Shown here piece after piece: positions 15,442-25,271 of a stretch of 39,371 nt of DNA. The notes under the pieces are model-generated. The model saw nothing but the letters and a program-made list of their open reading frames with translations, was not told the origin of the DNA and searched no databases. The position numbers and the translations under genes are program-made. Source of the DNA: Alphaproteobacteria bacterium (GTDB lineage Bacteria > Pseudomonadota > Alphaproteobacteria > Rhizobiales > JAJFHR01); contig JAJRTY010000105.1 of NCBI GenBank assembly GCA_024278055.1, forward strand, positions 1 through 39,371. Direction: 5' to 3'. Position 1 is the stretch's first letter. Every line of letters starts with the position of its first letter.

Positions 15442-16293
15442 TTAAAGTGCGGCGACTTTTTGTCCATTCAGATACAACCGGCGGATACTTATTTCTGCCA
15501 TGCCAAATGGTGTCGGCATGCGGCCTTTTACCGGAATGAGCAGACCGGTTGAACCCATAGGTGTTAGCCAGATTTCTATTGCGTTGTTTTTCGGTGGTTT
15601 TCCCGCCTTGTTTTTTTGCGGTGAATATCCTGCGATCGGCTCAACCTTGATCCGGCAAACGAGCACGGGGCCATTGAAACTGCGAATTTTTTGATCAGGT
15701 TTTTGTGTGGCGCTGGCGGAAATCTTCAGATTATAGCGCATGCGGCCATCAAAAACCGGCATCAGGCGCTGGCAGTTATCTGGTGACAAAGTGTTACGGT
15801 TTTTCTTCACCGGCAGAAATAACGCGCTCAGCGGATCAACCGTGTTTTTAAGGTCGGCTGGTTTGAGGGCTATTCTGGTGCGGCTGGGGAAAAAAGGCGG
15901 GTTGGCCAAAACCGCAGCCTTGCGATTGGCGCTATAGTCGATTTCGATTGAGCGTAAGCTGTTGGCGGTGCCATATTCGGTGCTGTAGCGTTGCGGTATC
16001 ATCACAGCATTTGCCAGGGTGCCGTAGGTTTTAACGTCTACCCGAAAGCCGACCAGGCTTTTAAGAACACCGCTCAACGAGCCCGATGCGGCAATATTAT
16101 AGGCCTGTTTGGTGAGCGCAATCTGCATCCGTGCCGAGCCCACATAAATGCCGGCCAGTGTAGCCTTGTATTGAATTGAAATCTGTGTTGGTTTTTGCTC
16201 CTGCGCTGATGAGTGCGTGGGCACGGAGAGTGCCGTTAAACCCAGGCAGAATACCATGCCAACCTTCTTATACGCCCGACCTGTCTCAACCAT
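15442..16293 (-). CDS. DUF3108 domain protein, copy 1 (exported)
   Basis: A 283-residue protein with an N-terminal signal peptide (hydrophobic KVGMVFCLGLTALSVPTHSSAQ) followed by a DUF3108 domain: ISIQYKATLAGIYVGSARMQ, TVDPLSALFLPV, CRIKVEPIAGYSPQKN and GLLIPVKGRMPTPFG, ending RRLYLNGQKVAAL. Several of these match the same positions in the gene downstream. Role unknown, likely periplasmic. The ATG at 16293 with AGGG upstream is preferred over an in-frame GTG at 16320. Its neighbour rpmB is divergent; a DUF3108 gene beside rpmB is, from memory, a common arrangement in Rhizobiales. Confidence 0.88.
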   Translation of the reverse strand: MVETGRAYKKVGMVFCLGLTALSVPTHSSAQEQKPTQISIQYKATLAGIYVGSARMQIALTKQAYNIAASGSLSGVLKSLVGFRVDVKTYGTLANAVMIPQRYSTEYGTANSLRSIEIDYSANRKAAVLANPPFFPSRTRIALKPADLKNTVDPLSALFLPVKKNRNTLSPDNCQRLMPVFDGRMRYNLKISASATQKPDQKIRSFNGPVLVCRIKVEPIAGYSPQKNKAGKPPKNNAIEIWLTPMGSTGLLIPVKGRMPTPFGMAEISIRRLYLNGQKVAAL

Positions 16294-16596
16294 ACACTCA
16301 ACCCTGACAAAACAAACCACTCAATTAACCATGCTCTACGCTTGGAGCTGCTCGAAAACGCCTTTAAAACCAACCGAAACCTGGCTATAAAGGGCGGCAG
16401 AGCGATCATAGAATCACCTGTAAAGGTTAACTTTCACTATCGCTTTGGAAAATTGTTGCCAACGCATGCTTGACCCCGGGCCAAGAGAGACCTATAGGTG
16501 TGCGAAATATTATCAATTATCAGCTTGGGCGATTGCCTGATCTGGCTTATCAGGTGCTGAACCAGGGTTCAGACACCTAAATCTATGGAGAATACT
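16294..16596. other. Divergent intergenic region between DUF3108 gene and rpmB
   Basis: This ~300-base stretch contains the rpmB promoter (16470-16498) and presumably a minus-strand promoter for the DUF3108 pair. A near-palindrome AAAGGTTAACTTT is present at about 16422-16434, and TTAACCAT, identical to a CtrA half-site, occurs at 16325-16332. Neither can be given a function from sequence alone. No open frame or structured RNA family was recognised. Confidence 0.4.
16470..16498 (+). promoter_or_regulatory. Sigma-70-type promoter of rpmB
   Basis: TTGACC at 16470-16475 and TATAGG at 16493-16498 are separated by exactly 17 bases, close to the alphaproteobacterial housekeeping consensus. They lie about 100 bases before the rpmB start, on the same strand. 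Confidence 0.65.
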
Positions 16597-16884
16597 ATGG
16601 CACGGCGTTGTGAATTGACCGGCAAGGATGTTTTGACCGGGAATAATGTCAGCCACGCGAAAAACAGAACCCGTCGCCGGTTTTTACCAAACCTGTGCGA
16701 AGTTAATCTGTTGAGTGATGCGTTGGGTCAAAAAATCAGATTGAGAGTAACAGCCCACGCATTGCGTACGGTTGAACATCGCGGTGGTCTGGATGCGTTT
16801 TTGCTGAAAGCCCGCGATGGTGAGCTTTCCCTCAAAGCCCGCCGCTTTAAGCGCCGCCTGGTAAAAGCTCAGATTGCTTCTTAA
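16597..16884 (+). CDS. rpmB: 50S ribosomal protein L28
   Basis: The 95-residue basic protein begins [20 protein letters not shown] and continues [15 protein letters not shown], the unmistakable L28 N-terminus, and ends in a basic [10 protein letters not shown] tail. It is a component of the large ribosomal subunit. The ATG at 16597 has GGAG 6-7 bases upstream; an earlier in-frame ATG (16585) is only part of that region and would add four residues not found in the family. Alone on the plus strand among minus-strand genes. Confidence 0.97.
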   Translation: MARRCELTGKDVLTGNNVSHAKNRTRRRFLPNLCEVNLLSDALGQKIRLRVTAHALRTVEHRGGLDAFLLKARDGELSLKARRFKRRLVKAQIAS

Positions 16885-16917
16885 AAGCTCGCAGCGTTTC
16901 AATATCATCTTTCTTCG

Positions 16918-17982
16918 TCATTTTGGCAATGCAAACTGCAGCAGCAATGTGCGTTGAAATATGTTGAAATTATCATCCGAGATCAACGTTAGCCGCACTT
17001 CGCCACTAGCGGTACGGTGCGAGGCCAGACCTTCCATATTATCAATTGTGTTTCTCTGATCCGTTTGCAGTAAAATCTCGCCATCCAGCACAGCACCGGG
17101 TTTGATATCCGCAGTATTAATTCTGCGCAGGCGCATCTTTACCCCGCCCAGTATGCTGAAATACCGCTCCAGAATGATCAGTTCATTATCGGGCGTGATG
17201 GTCAAATCTGTAATGTCAAAATTATCGGATCGCTTAACGGTAAACCGTCCCGGTGTCGGCCCACCGATGAGCCAGCCGATAATATTACCGTTTGTATCCA
17301 AAAAACGTTCGGAAATTGCAATAATAGTTCCCCCCAGCTCCGTGCCGACAGGAAAACGGCCAACGGATTCGAGTTCCTTGTTGCGTCGCGCATTTTTTGC
17401 TTCCTTCGGTAAAGTGATGGTTTTTTCGCGCGCCATCATCCCCTTCTTGCCAAACCTGTATCTGGCAATACGCTGTTTGCGCTCAAAGGCCACCAGGAGC
17501 TTTCCCTCAACACCTTTGGCACCAAAGGGGGCAACCGATTCCGCATCAAAACGCGACTTGCCCTTGAGGGGGTGGCCTTTGCCATCAAGTATTGGTGCCA
17601 TTTTGAGGCCGGTAACGCGGGTCAGCTTTTCATTTTCATACTGAATTTCACCGGTTAGCCACATGCCTTTATCTGAGACGGCGACAAACTTAATGCCATC
17701 CAGTCCGGTTGCGATGCCTGACAGGCCGCCAAAATCTTCATCTGAGCCAATTATTTCAATGCCGCCGCGCCACAGCAATTTTCCAAATGTCGTTTGAGCC
17801 TTGTCCAAAAGGTTGAAATTTATAGGAACGGATTGAATCTTGATGGCGCGGGTCTTGGGGATTGAATCTGAATACAGCGGGGATGAAAAGGCTACTATGA
17901 AGCCGGTTAAAAAAAATATTTCCGGTAAAATCCGGGATATCAATCTTCTATTGGCATTTGACCCGGTTTGAGGACCTGTCAT
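16918..17982 (-). CDS. Esterase-like activity of phytase family protein
   Basis: The 354-residue protein has an N-terminal hydrophobic segment (about residues 15-38) that could be a signal peptide or anchor. The remainder has the repeated beta-strand style of the PF13449 family: [46 protein letters not shown] and [13 protein letters not shown]. Despite the family name, activity has rarely been shown; it is probably a secreted beta-propeller. Its ATG overlaps the cobT stop by four bases (ATGA at 17979-17982), so the two are translationally coupled, which is unexpected for a cobalt chelatase gene. It ends convergently 33 bases from rpmB. Confidence 0.88.
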   Translation of the reverse strand: MTGPQTGSNANRRLISRILPEIFFLTGFIVAFSSPLYSDSIPKTRAIKIQSVPINFNLLDKAQTTFGKLLWRGGIEIIGSDEDFGGLSGIATGLDGIKFVAVSDKGMWLTGEIQYENEKLTRVTGLKMAPILDGKGHPLKGKSRFDAESVAPFGAKGVEGKLLVAFERKQRIARYRFGKKGMMAREKTITLPKEAKNARRNKELESVGRFPVGTELGGTIIAISERFLDTNGNIIGWLIGGPTPGRFTVKRSDNFDITDLTITPDNELIILERYFSILGGVKMRLRRINTADIKPGAVLDGEILLQTDQRNTIDNMEGLASHRTASGEVRLTLISDDNFNIFQRTLLLQFALPK

Positions 17983-19859
17983 CGCCCGGCGGCTCGTTTC
18001 GAACTCGTTGTGCGCGCGCTGCGTGAGGGGGCCGGATTTTCTTCAAACAATTCGGCCAGCTTGTCGGTTAAAGCACCACCAAGTTCTTCAGCATCCACCA
18101 GGGTTATAGCGCGTTTGTAATATCGCGTGACATCATGGCCGATACCAACGGCAATCAGTTCAATTGGCGAACGGGTTTCAATATCTTCAATGACACGGCG
18201 CAAATGGCGTTCAAGATAGCTGCCTGAATTGACCGAAAGAGTTGAATCATCCACCGGTGCGCCATCGGAAATAACCATCAAGATACGCCGTTGTTCGTGC
18301 CGGGCCAACAAGCGCTGGTGTGCCCACAACAAAGCCTCACCATCAATGTTCTCCTTCAGCAGTCCTTCGCGCATCATCAACCCGAGATTGCCCTTGGCGC
18401 GGCGCCACGGCATATCGGCGTCTTTATAGATAATATGGCGCAGATCATTCAGCCGCCCCGGCATTTCAGGTTTGCCCGCCGCCAGCCACTGTTCGCGCGA
18501 CTGTCCACCTTTCCAGGCTTTGGTGGTAAAGCCGAGGATCTCGGTTTTAACCCCGCACCTTTCTAACGTGCGCGCCAGAATATCAGCACACGTGGCGGCC
18601 ACCATAATCGGGCGGCCGCGCATGGAGCCGGAATTGTCAATCAGCAAGGTGACAATCGTGTCGCGGAAATCAGCTTCGAGTTCACGTTTAAACGACAGCG
18701 AATGCAGCGGGTCTGTCACCACCCGGCTCAGGCGGGCGGCATCGAGAATGCCCTCTTCAAGGTCAAATTCCCAGGAGCGGTTCTGCTGCGCCAGCAAGCG
18801 CCGTTGCAGGCGGTTAGCCAGCCGTGCAATAACGCCCTGCAACTGGCCCAGCTGCTTATCGAGATAGCTGCGCAGCCGTTGCAGCTCTTCTGGATCGCAC
18901 AGCTCATCGGCCGGAACAACCTCATCAAATTTTGGCGTGAAAACGCTGTATTCGAGATCAGGATGATTGGAAAACGGCAGGTCCGGGCGCCATGGCTGTT
19001 GTCCTTCCGGCAAATCGGATGTCTCGCCATCTTCGGGTTGATCTTCGGCATCAAGATCCATCGCCTGTTGTTCGCCGTCTTCACCATCGCTGTCACTTTC
19101 GTCACATTCAGCCGCTGTGGCGCTTTCGTCTTCCTGGGTCTCCCCGGTCTGGTTTTCATCATCGGGACCCTGTTCTTCAGACCCGTCCTCACCATCACTG
19201 TCATCTTGTTCTTGTGGCTCGCCCAGTTCATCGCCCATATCGAGAGCCTGAATGAGTTCGCGGATGGATTTGGCAAATTGTTTTTGATCATCGGTAAAAT
19301 TGTCAAGCTGACGCAATTCTTCCCCGGCCTTTTTTTCAATCCACGGCCGCCACAAATCAACGAGCTTGGCGGCACTTTCCGGTGGCGGCGCCCCGGTCAG
19401 GCGCTCGCGAATAATCAATGCGGCAGCATCTTCCAGCGGTGCATCTTCACGGGTTTTAATCCGCGCCATTTCCGGTGTTGCGTATTTATCTTCCAGAGCG
19501 GCATTGAGGTTTTGTGCGCATCCTTGCATTTTTAACGAGCCGATGGCTTCGATGCGCGCCTGCTCAACTGCTTCAAACAGTGCGCGTGCATTGGGGCCTT
19601 CGGGCAAAAGGGCATCATGTATGGAATTGTCATGTTGAACACAGCGCAATGCCATGGCATCAGACTGGCCGCGCAATATCGCCACGCTGCGCCGGTTGAG
19701 ATCTCGGGCGATATTGGGAAGCTGGGCCTGATTGCCTGAAAGGTGCGGGCGATCTCCGCCATAGCTCACCTCAAGTTCGCTGTTTTCGGCAATCGCACGC
19801 ATGGTCAGCGACAAGGCGTGCTTAAACGCGTTGACAGGTCCTTCAATGTCGCGCGACAT
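17979..19859 (-). CDS. cobT: Cobaltochelatase subunit CobT
   Basis: The 626-residue CobT is the large subunit of the CobNST aerobic cobaltochelatase, which inserts Co2+ into hydrogenobyrinic acid a,c-diamide. The N-terminal part (to ~200) is followed by an acidic low-complexity stretch (about residues 205-285, mostly Asp, Glu and Gln), typical of CobT. A C-terminal von Willebrand-type A domain carries the MIDAS motif DNSGSM at residues 408-413 and SDGAPVDDS further on. ATG start at 19859, 8 bases after the cobS stop, so the two subunits are co-transcribed. Nearby supply of cobalamin suits Ecm, although other corrin genes are not in the window. Confidence 0.96.
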   Translation of the reverse strand: MSRDIEGPVNAFKHALSLTMRAIAENSELEVSYGGDRPHLSGNQAQLPNIARDLNRRSVAILRGQSDAMALRCVQHDNSIHDALLPEGPNARALFEAVEQARIEAIGSLKMQGCAQNLNAALEDKYATPEMARIKTREDAPLEDAAALIIRERLTGAPPPESAAKLVDLWRPWIEKKAGEELRQLDNFTDDQKQFAKSIRELIQALDMGDELGEPQEQDDSDGEDGSEEQGPDDENQTGETQEDESATAAECDESDSDGEDGEQQAMDLDAEDQPEDGETSDLPEGQQPWRPDLPFSNHPDLEYSVFTPKFDEVVPADELCDPEELQRLRSYLDKQLGQLQGVIARLANRLQRRLLAQQNRSWEFDLEEGILDAARLSRVVTDPLHSLSFKRELEADFRDTIVTLLIDNSGSMRGRPIMVAATCADILARTLERCGVKTEILGFTTKAWKGGQSREQWLAAGKPEMPGRLNDLRHIIYKDADMPWRRAKGNLGLMMREGLLKENIDGEALLWAHQRLLARHEQRRILMVISDGAPVDDSTLSVNSGSYLERHLRRVIEDIETRSPIELIAVGIGHDVTRYYKRAITLVDAEELGGALTDKLAELFEENPAPSRSARTTSSKRAAGR

Positions 19860-19867
19860 GACCTCTC

Positions 19868-20854
19868 CTAACTTGCCAGAATAGTGGCACTCGATTCTTT
19901 AAGCTCTGCACCAAAACAACGCTGATAAAATTCAGCTACCATGCCACGCTCAAGTTCATCGCACTTGTTGAGAAAAGTCAGGCTGAAGGCGAAACCGGTA
20001 TCTTTGAAGATTTCGGTATTTTCAGCCCAGGTCAAAACCGTGCGCGGGCTCATGACAGTGGAGATATCGCCATTTATGAAAGCGTTGCGGGTGAGATCCG
20101 CCACCCGCACCATGTTGGAAATGGTCTCGCGGCCTTCATCAGTGTCAAAAGACTTTGCCTTGGCCAGAATAATCGCGGTTTCCTGATCGTGCGGCAGATA
20201 GTTTAGCACCGCCACAATCGACCAGCGATCCATCTGGCCCTGGTTGATCTGCTGGGTGCCGTGATAAAGACCGCTGGTATCACCGAGGCCAACAGTGTTG
20301 GTGGTTGAAAACAGGCGAAAAGCGGGATGCGGGCGGATAACCTTGTTTTGATCAAGCAGCGTCAGCTTGCCGGAAACTTCTAAAACCCGCTGAATAACGA
20401 ACATAACGTCAGGCCTGCCGGCATCATATTCATCAAACACCAAAGCGGTGTTGGTTTGCAGCGCCCAGGGTAAAATACCTTCGCGGAATTCGGTCACCTG
20501 CTGGCCGTCGCGAATGACAATCGCATCTTTACCGATGAGATCAATGCGGGAGATGTGACTGTCGAGATTGATACGTACACAAGGCCAGTTAAGACGCGCT
20601 GCAACCTGTTCGATATGGGTTGATTTGCCGGTACCATGATAGCCCTGGATCATCACCCGGCGATTGTGGGCAAAGCCCGCCAGAATTGCCAGAGTGGTTT
20701 CGCGATTGAAAAGATAATCCTCATCAATATCGGGAACATGGGCATTGGCTTCAGAATACGCCGGCACTTCAAGGTCCGCATCAATGCCAAAGACCTGATT
20801 TACGGATACTTTCATATCCGGCAAAGTGGCTTCATCATACGCTTGTGTCGTCAT
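19868..20854 (-). CDS. cobS: Cobaltochelatase subunit CobS (AAA+ ATPase)
   Basis: The 328-residue AAA+ ATPase is of the MoxR/CobS type. Walker A is GYHGTGKST (about residues 70-80) and Walker B is [14 protein letters not shown]. The N-terminal [15 protein letters not shown] and the [18 protein letters not shown] pore/sensor region are CobS hallmarks. With CobT it forms the ATPase rings that drive cobalt insertion by CobN. CobN is not in the window, as is usual, since it lies with the other cob genes elsewhere. ATG start; a J-domain protein gene precedes it by 121 bases in the same direction. Confidence 0.97.
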   Translation of the reverse strand: MTTQAYDEATLPDMKVSVNQVFGIDADLEVPAYSEANAHVPDIDEDYLFNRETTLAILAGFAHNRRVMIQGYHGTGKSTHIEQVAARLNWPCVRINLDSHISRIDLIGKDAIVIRDGQQVTEFREGILPWALQTNTALVFDEYDAGRPDVMFVIQRVLEVSGKLTLLDQNKVIRPHPAFRLFSTTNTVGLGDTSGLYHGTQQINQGQMDRWSIVAVLNYLPHDQETAIILAKAKSFDTDEGRETISNMVRVADLTRNAFINGDISTVMSPRTVLTWAENTEIFKDTGFAFSLTFLNKCDELERGMVAEFYQRCFGAELKESSATILAS

Positions 20855-20975
20855 GTTTTTTGTCTTTCTTTCCCGGGCGTTGGCACCAGGGGGTGGTAAA
20901 TTTTCGCGGCTGTCAGTTTTGAGGGATTATTCGTTCAGGCGCAAGGCAAAGTTTTTTTCGATTTTCAGCTGCACT

Positions 20976-21590
20976 CTAGCAAAATCCAGATGCCTTAAGA
21001 TAGTCATATGCCTGAATTATTTCACGCAGTTTTTCCTCAAATTCCTGGCCGCCGCCATTGGCATCGGGATGGTGACGTTTCACCAGCATCTTGAATTGCG
21101 CCTTAACCTCTGCAGGTTTAACATCAATGTCGAGGCCAAGGGTTGCCAGGGATTTGCGCTCGGCATTGCGAATCTGGCGCTTTTCCCGCTTGATCCATTT
21201 TCCATCGGTATATTTTTCACCAAAAAAACCAAACGAATCGGCGAATTTGGGATTGCCCCGACCGTTAGCCGATTTGTCATTGGGGCCGCCCGCCCCACTG
21301 TTGGTGCCCAAAGACCATGTGGGCCGGTGTCCGGTGCGGGCTGATTTTTGATAATCAGCCACGTCGGTATCCGACATATCTTTGAAGTAATTGAAAGATT
21401 TATTGTATTCGCGCACGTGGGCTATACAAAATTGATGATACTGGCCATCCTGGCCGCGTCCCTTAGGCGCGCGATGCACGCCAGGTTGCTGGCATCCGGT
21501 GACGTCACATTGCGGTTCAGCGGTGGATTTAAGACGGTCTTTCTCCGGCTTGACCCGTATGCTGTCAAAATATTTGGACTTTTCGTTCAC
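20976..21590 (-). CDS. J-domain (DnaJ-like) protein
   Basis: About 204 residues. The J domain is at the C-terminus, with the HPD motif at residues 174-176 (KRHHPDANGG) and the final helix AYDYLKASGFC. The N-terminal part (SKYFDSIRVKP, then CDVTGCQQPGVHRAPKGR and CIAHVREYNKSFNYF) has paired cysteines that might bind metal. J-domain proteins stimulate Hsp70/DnaK ATPase; the partner substrate is unknown. The GTG at 21590, just before NEKSKYFDSIR, matches the family's usual start; the longer frame to 21680 would overlap bolA and its promoter. The gene is next to cobS and divergent from bolA, a pairing familiar in Rhizobiales. Confidence 0.9.
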   Translation of the reverse strand: MNEKSKYFDSIRVKPEKDRLKSTAEPQCDVTGCQQPGVHRAPKGRGQDGQYHQFCIAHVREYNKSFNYFKDMSDTDVADYQKSARTGHRPTWSLGTNSGAGGPNDKSANGRGNPKFADSFGFFGEKYTDGKWIKREKRQIRNAERKSLATLGLDIDVKPAEVKAQFKMLVKRHHPDANGGGQEFEEKLREIIQAYDYLKASGFC

Positions 21591-21651
21591 TTCTGGTCTC
21601 TTTGGTTCTAAAATCAACAAAGCAAATGAGTATACAGGATAAATAGATAAT

Positions 21652-21927
21652 ATGTCACAGGGTGTTGCACAGAAAATCACAGAAAAAATAACAAAAGCTC
21701 TGGAACCAACCCGGATTTCTGTGAAAGATGAAAGTCATCTCCATGCTGGCCATGCAGGAGCACGTCCGGAAGGGGAAACTCATTTCCGATTAACAGTGGT
21801 TTCCTCCCGGTTCACCAACATGACACTTGTTAACCGCCACCGGCTGATCAATGAGGCTCTGGCGGAAGAATTGCAAGGCCCGGTCCATGCTCTCGCCATC
21901 AAGGCTTTGTCGCCGGAGGAAATCTAA
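21652..21927 (+). CDS. BolA family protein
   Basis: A 91-residue BolA-type protein: KITEKITKALEPTRISVKDESHLHAGHAG, then HFRLTVVSSRFTNMTLVNRHRLIN, ending HALAIKALSPEE. These are the BolA beta-alpha core and the conserved H-x-H and the invariant C-terminal His region. BolA proteins work with monothiol glutaredoxins in Fe-S cluster handling or regulation. ATG start with AGGA upstream. Divergent from the J-domain gene with a 61-base gap; its stop codon lies inside the stem of a bidirectional terminator. Confidence 0.95.
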   Translation: MSQGVAQKITEKITKALEPTRISVKDESHLHAGHAGARPEGETHFRLTVVSSRFTNMTLVNRHRLINEALAEELQGPVHALAIKALSPEEI

Positions 21928-21954
21928 AGGCCGCAACTTAAGTGCGGCCTTTAG
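21924..21954. terminator. Bidirectional terminator between bolA and the L,D-transpeptidase gene
   Basis: A perfect 12-bp stem (21924-21935 with 21943-21954) encloses a 7-base loop. The stem core is AGGCCGCA and its outer pairs are A/T-rich on both sides, giving short T-runs in either direction. It sits between two convergent genes and includes the bolA stop codon. Confidence 0.85.
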
Positions 21955-21980
21955 GTGTTGATTATATGATTTGGCAGTGC

Positions 21981-23849
21981 CTATCTTGATGCATATTTTC
22001 TTGAAGACCGGGCTTGAATATTTTGCTCAAGCGCCTGGTTCAAAGTACGATCGCGGCTGTAGATATCGTCGCGTGTCTTCACATTGCCATCCGCATCAGC
22101 CCAGGCGGTGTAGTAGCCAAGGTAAACGGGGATTTTTTGATCAAGGAAAATTGTCTGGTTTTTACCCGAAGCGATAGCAGCTTTAATTCTTTCCGGGGTC
22201 CATCCTTGTGTACCTAGAATAATTTCTGCAAACTTCATTGGTTTTTGCAGCCGGACGCACCCGTGACTGAATGCCCGAACTGATTTCTTGAACAGCTCAC
22301 GTGCAGGTGTGTCATGCATATAAATTGAATGTTCGTTTGGAAACATAAACTTGACCCTGCCAAGAGCGTTTTTTGGGCCGGGAGGCTGACGAACATCGAA
22401 GGGTATTGAGTCTTGCCCGTAACGCCCCCAGTCAATGGTAGAGCTGTCGACGGATTGACCGTTGCGATCTGTAACTTCGTACCCCAGATCGGCAAGATAA
22501 TAGGGATTTTGAAGCAGTTTTGGTATCATTTCCTCGTAAATGATAGTGCGCGGTACATACCAGTTTGGATTTAATGTCACCTTTTCCATTTCATCGGCAA
22601 AGACCGCTGTTTGAAATTTTGGTCTGCCGACAATAATGTCCGAGCGATAGACTTCCTTGTCTCCATCCATCATCCAGGTTTCGAAGAACGCCTGATTGAC
22701 GAAAACATATTTGCTTTTCAGATCCTGGGGCAGCCAGCGCAATCGTTCCATGCTCAGGATGATTTTGTTAATCTTTTCTGCGTCTGATTTGCCATTAAGG
22801 GCGCCCAGCGTCTGTCTTCCGATAATTCCTTCATTGTTGAGGCCGGATTGCTTCTGAAAATCCTTTACCGCTGTCACGAGTTCGGGATTGTAGAAGGTTT
22901 TATTGTCAGCACCCTGCTCAGCTGGAATATTATAATAGCCCAGTTGTTGAAGTCGTTTGGCTACAAGTTCGATTCGTTCGTCAGAACCGCCGGCTTTAAT
23001 CAGCTTGCCGCCCGGAATAATTATCGCCTGCTCTTTTCCACCGGTCGATTCGCGGTATTTGGCAAGAGCTTTTTTAAGGTATTGATATTGCGGCATAAAG
23101 GGCTGCAGAGAAGCAAGATAAGTATCAGGTTCAGCGGAAGTTTTAAATTTAACCAGAACCTCTGACGGCTTCACAGGTACAGCTTTAATGGTGTGCAGTT
23201 CGGACACCCGAATAGGTTTTACCCTGCCAGCCGACACATGATGGGAATATTCAAGAGCTGCGGCGGTAAGTTCAATTTCCAGCCTGGCCAGATCACCGGG
23301 TGATTTTTCCAAACTGTCACTGGGAACATCAAAACCGGAAAGCGATGCAGGCAGATAATCCTGCGCATTGAGGCCTTCCTCATCAGCTTTGCTGAGCAGT
23401 GTCAGCAGGCGCCTGGCTTTGTCACTGAGGCCATCTTGTGTAACCCACAGGGGCGCAAAACCGTTTTCCTTATAAAAATCAATAATCGGCTTGCGTTGAG
23501 TGGCGCGAACGCGGACCGGCACGCCTCCGGGCGCGGCTAAATAGTCATATACAGCTGTTGCAATTGTATCCATTTGCTCAGCCGGGTTGAGGCCTTTTTG
23601 CCTGAGTACGATGTACGGCTCCGGTAGCAGGGCAGTGTCTCTGACAGAGTGAGAATGACTGGGCGCTCTTTCAACGGGTTCGGCAAACCCCTGGCGATAA
23701 CCATCACCCTGTGAACGGTAAATAGGAGGTGCATCCATGAGTTCCTTGAAAAAATCATGTACATCTGCTATCGCTGAATTTGGTGCTACGGTGAAAGATA
23801 CTCCGGCCAGAAGGCTTGCCAGAGCTATACTTGATCCGCTTTTTCGCAT
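21981..23849 (-). CDS. L,D-transpeptidase, YcbB/LdtD type
   Basis: The 622-residue periplasmic enzyme forms 3-3 peptidoglycan cross-links or attaches proteins to peptidoglycan. Domains in order: signal peptide (residues 1-28, ending near NSAIA); a scaffold domain with FYKENGFAPLWVTQDGLS; a peptidoglycan-binding domain around residue 300 (LQQLGYYNIPAEQ... AVKDFQKQSGL); and a YkuD catalytic domain with HDTPARELF and SHGCVRL, whose Cys (about residue 531) is the nucleophile. This domain order is that of YcbB (LdtD). ATG start at 23849. It stands alone between a terminator and a 153-base gap upstream in which I see no clear promoter. Confidence 0.95.
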   Translation of the reverse strand: MRKSGSSIALASLLAGVSFTVAPNSAIADVHDFFKELMDAPPIYRSQGDGYRQGFAEPVERAPSHSHSVRDTALLPEPYIVLRQKGLNPAEQMDTIATAVYDYLAAPGGVPVRVRATQRKPIIDFYKENGFAPLWVTQDGLSDKARRLLTLLSKADEEGLNAQDYLPASLSGFDVPSDSLEKSPGDLARLEIELTAAALEYSHHVSAGRVKPIRVSELHTIKAVPVKPSEVLVKFKTSAEPDTYLASLQPFMPQYQYLKKALAKYRESTGGKEQAIIIPGGKLIKAGGSDERIELVAKRLQQLGYYNIPAEQGADNKTFYNPELVTAVKDFQKQSGLNNEGIIGRQTLGALNGKSDAEKINKIILSMERLRWLPQDLKSKYVFVNQAFFETWMMDGDKEVYRSDIIVGRPKFQTAVFADEMEKVTLNPNWYVPRTIIYEEMIPKLLQNPYYLADLGYEVTDRNGQSVDSSTIDWGRYGQDSIPFDVRQPPGPKNALGRVKFMFPNEHSIYMHDTPARELFKKSVRAFSHGCVRLQKPMKFAEIILGTQGWTPERIKAAIASGKNQTIFLDQKIPVYLGYYTAWADADGNVKTRDDIYSRDRTLNQALEQNIQARSSRKYASR

Positions 23850-24002
23850 GACTTCGTTTCCCTACCTCGAAAATAAAAAAAATGTCGGATACATGTGGTT
23901 ACGATTATAGCATTAAGAACTGCCTAAGAGCAATTGGTGTCAATCAAACCCGACAGGATGTATCGGGACAGGCTCCAGTCTTTTCAAGACAGAAACTATT
24001 AC

Positions 24003-25271
24003 CTATTCCTTCACCGGACTGATTTTGATCAAAGTTATCTGGTTGCGCTGGCGTTTTAGAATTTCAAACCTGTAGCCATAGAATGTAAATACTTGAGAAG
24101 GCTCGGGAATTGTCTGGGCTTCATGGATAACCAGCCCGGCAATTGTGGTGGCTTCGTCATCGGGCAATGACCAGTCCATGGTGCGATTGATATCGCGTAC
24201 CGGCAAAGTTCCAGCCACCTTTATGGCACCTTGTTTGTCGGGTTCGAGGTCGATCACTTCTTCGTCATGTTCATCGGCGATTTCACCGACAATTTCTTCA
24301 AGAATATCTTCCAAAGTCAAAAGCCCCATGACCTCGCCATATTCATCCACCACCACAGCAAAATGGGTTTTGCGGGTGAGGAAAGCGTCAAGCTGGTCCT
24401 GCAGGTTTGTGGTGTCGGGTACAAACCACGGTTTGGTGCTGATTTTTTCGATATTTATCTTGCTCACCCGGCCTTTGGCTTCGCTAAGGGCGCGCAGCAG
24501 ATTTTTTGCGTGTAGAATACCGATTATATTGTCGGGATCGTCGCGCCACACCGGTATGCGTGAAAAACCGCTTTCCAGCAGCTCGGAAATTATTTTGCCC
24601 GCAGGCCGCGCCACATCAACCGTCAGCATCTTGGTGCGATGAATCATCACGTCTGAGACTTCCATCTCCCGCAGGTTCAGCAGGCCGCTGAGCATGTCAC
24701 GATCATCTTTAATCACACCACCTTCGAGATGATGCAGGTTTATAGCTCCGCGAATTTCTTCATGCGCTGATAATACAGCGGTTTTTTCGTCCAGATTTAT
24801 GCCAAAAAGCGACAAGACCTGGCGCACAATAATCTGCACCACGCGTGTGACGGGTCCGAAAACAGCGACAATAATCCGGATGAATGGTGAAACTGCAAGC
24901 GACATGCGCTCGGGGTAGGCTATGGCGTAAGTTTTGGGCAGAACTTCGGCAAAAATCAGAACCAGCGCCGTCATGACCAGTGTGGCGTAAATCACCCCGG
25001 TTTCACCGAACAGACCAACCAGAAGGCTGGTAGCCAGAGCTGAAGCTAAAATATTGACAAAATTATTGCCCAGCAGAATGGCGCCGATAAGTGCTTCCTT
25101 GGCGGAGATTAACTGTTGAACGATGGCGGCTTTTTTGTTGCCTTTGCGCTCAAGTTCGAGCATGAGCGCGCGCGAAGTGGCGGTCAGGGCGGTTTCTGAT
25201 CCCGAGAAAAAGGCTGACAAAACAAGAAGCGCTACGATGGCGCCGAGGCTAACGAGGATGCCTATGGTCAT
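24003..25271 (-). CDS. CNNM/CorC (HlyC) family membrane protein with CBS domains
   Basis: The 422-residue protein has three parts: an N-terminal CNNM/DUF21 membrane domain (residues 1-190, with LVLSAFFSGSETALTATSRA at its start), a CBS-domain pair (about 205-330, with DVMIHRTKMLTVD, IIGILHAKNLL and FAVVVDEYGEVMGLLTLEDILEEIVG), and a C-terminal CorC_HlyC domain with FTFYGYRFEIL. This family includes Mg2+/Co2+ efflux proteins; the old haemolysin label is misleading. The ATG overlaps the aroB stop by four bases (25268-25271), so it is coupled to aroB, an arrangement common in Rhizobiales. Substrate not shown by sequence. Confidence 0.93.
   Translation of the reverse strand: MTIGILVSLGAIVALLVLSAFFSGSETALTATSRALMLELERKGNKKAAIVQQLISAKEALIGAILLGNNFVNILASALATSLLVGLFGETGVIYATLVMTALVLIFAEVLPKTYAIAYPERMSLAVSPFIRIIVAVFGPVTRVVQIIVRQVLSLFGINLDEKTAVLSAHEEIRGAINLHHLEGGVIKDDRDMLSGLLNLREMEVSDVMIHRTKMLTVDVARPAGKIISELLESGFSRIPVWRDDPDNIIGILHAKNLLRALSEAKGRVSKINIEKISTKPWFVPDTTNLQDQLDAFLTRKTHFAVVVDEYGEVMGLLTLEDILEEIVGEIADEHDEEVIDLEPDKQGAIKVAGTLPVRDINRTMDWSLPDDEATTIAGLVIHEAQTIPEPSQVFTFYGYRFEILKRQRNQITLIKISPVKE

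Noticed and set aside
18702..19535. 277-codon plus-strand open frame inside cobT
   Set aside because: It is antisense to the acidic low-complexity and middle region of cobT; the translation has no recognisable domain.
20855..20975. Possible cobalamin riboswitch ahead of cobS
   Set aside because: The 121-base gap lacks a B12-box-like stretch and is too short for the usual aptamer.
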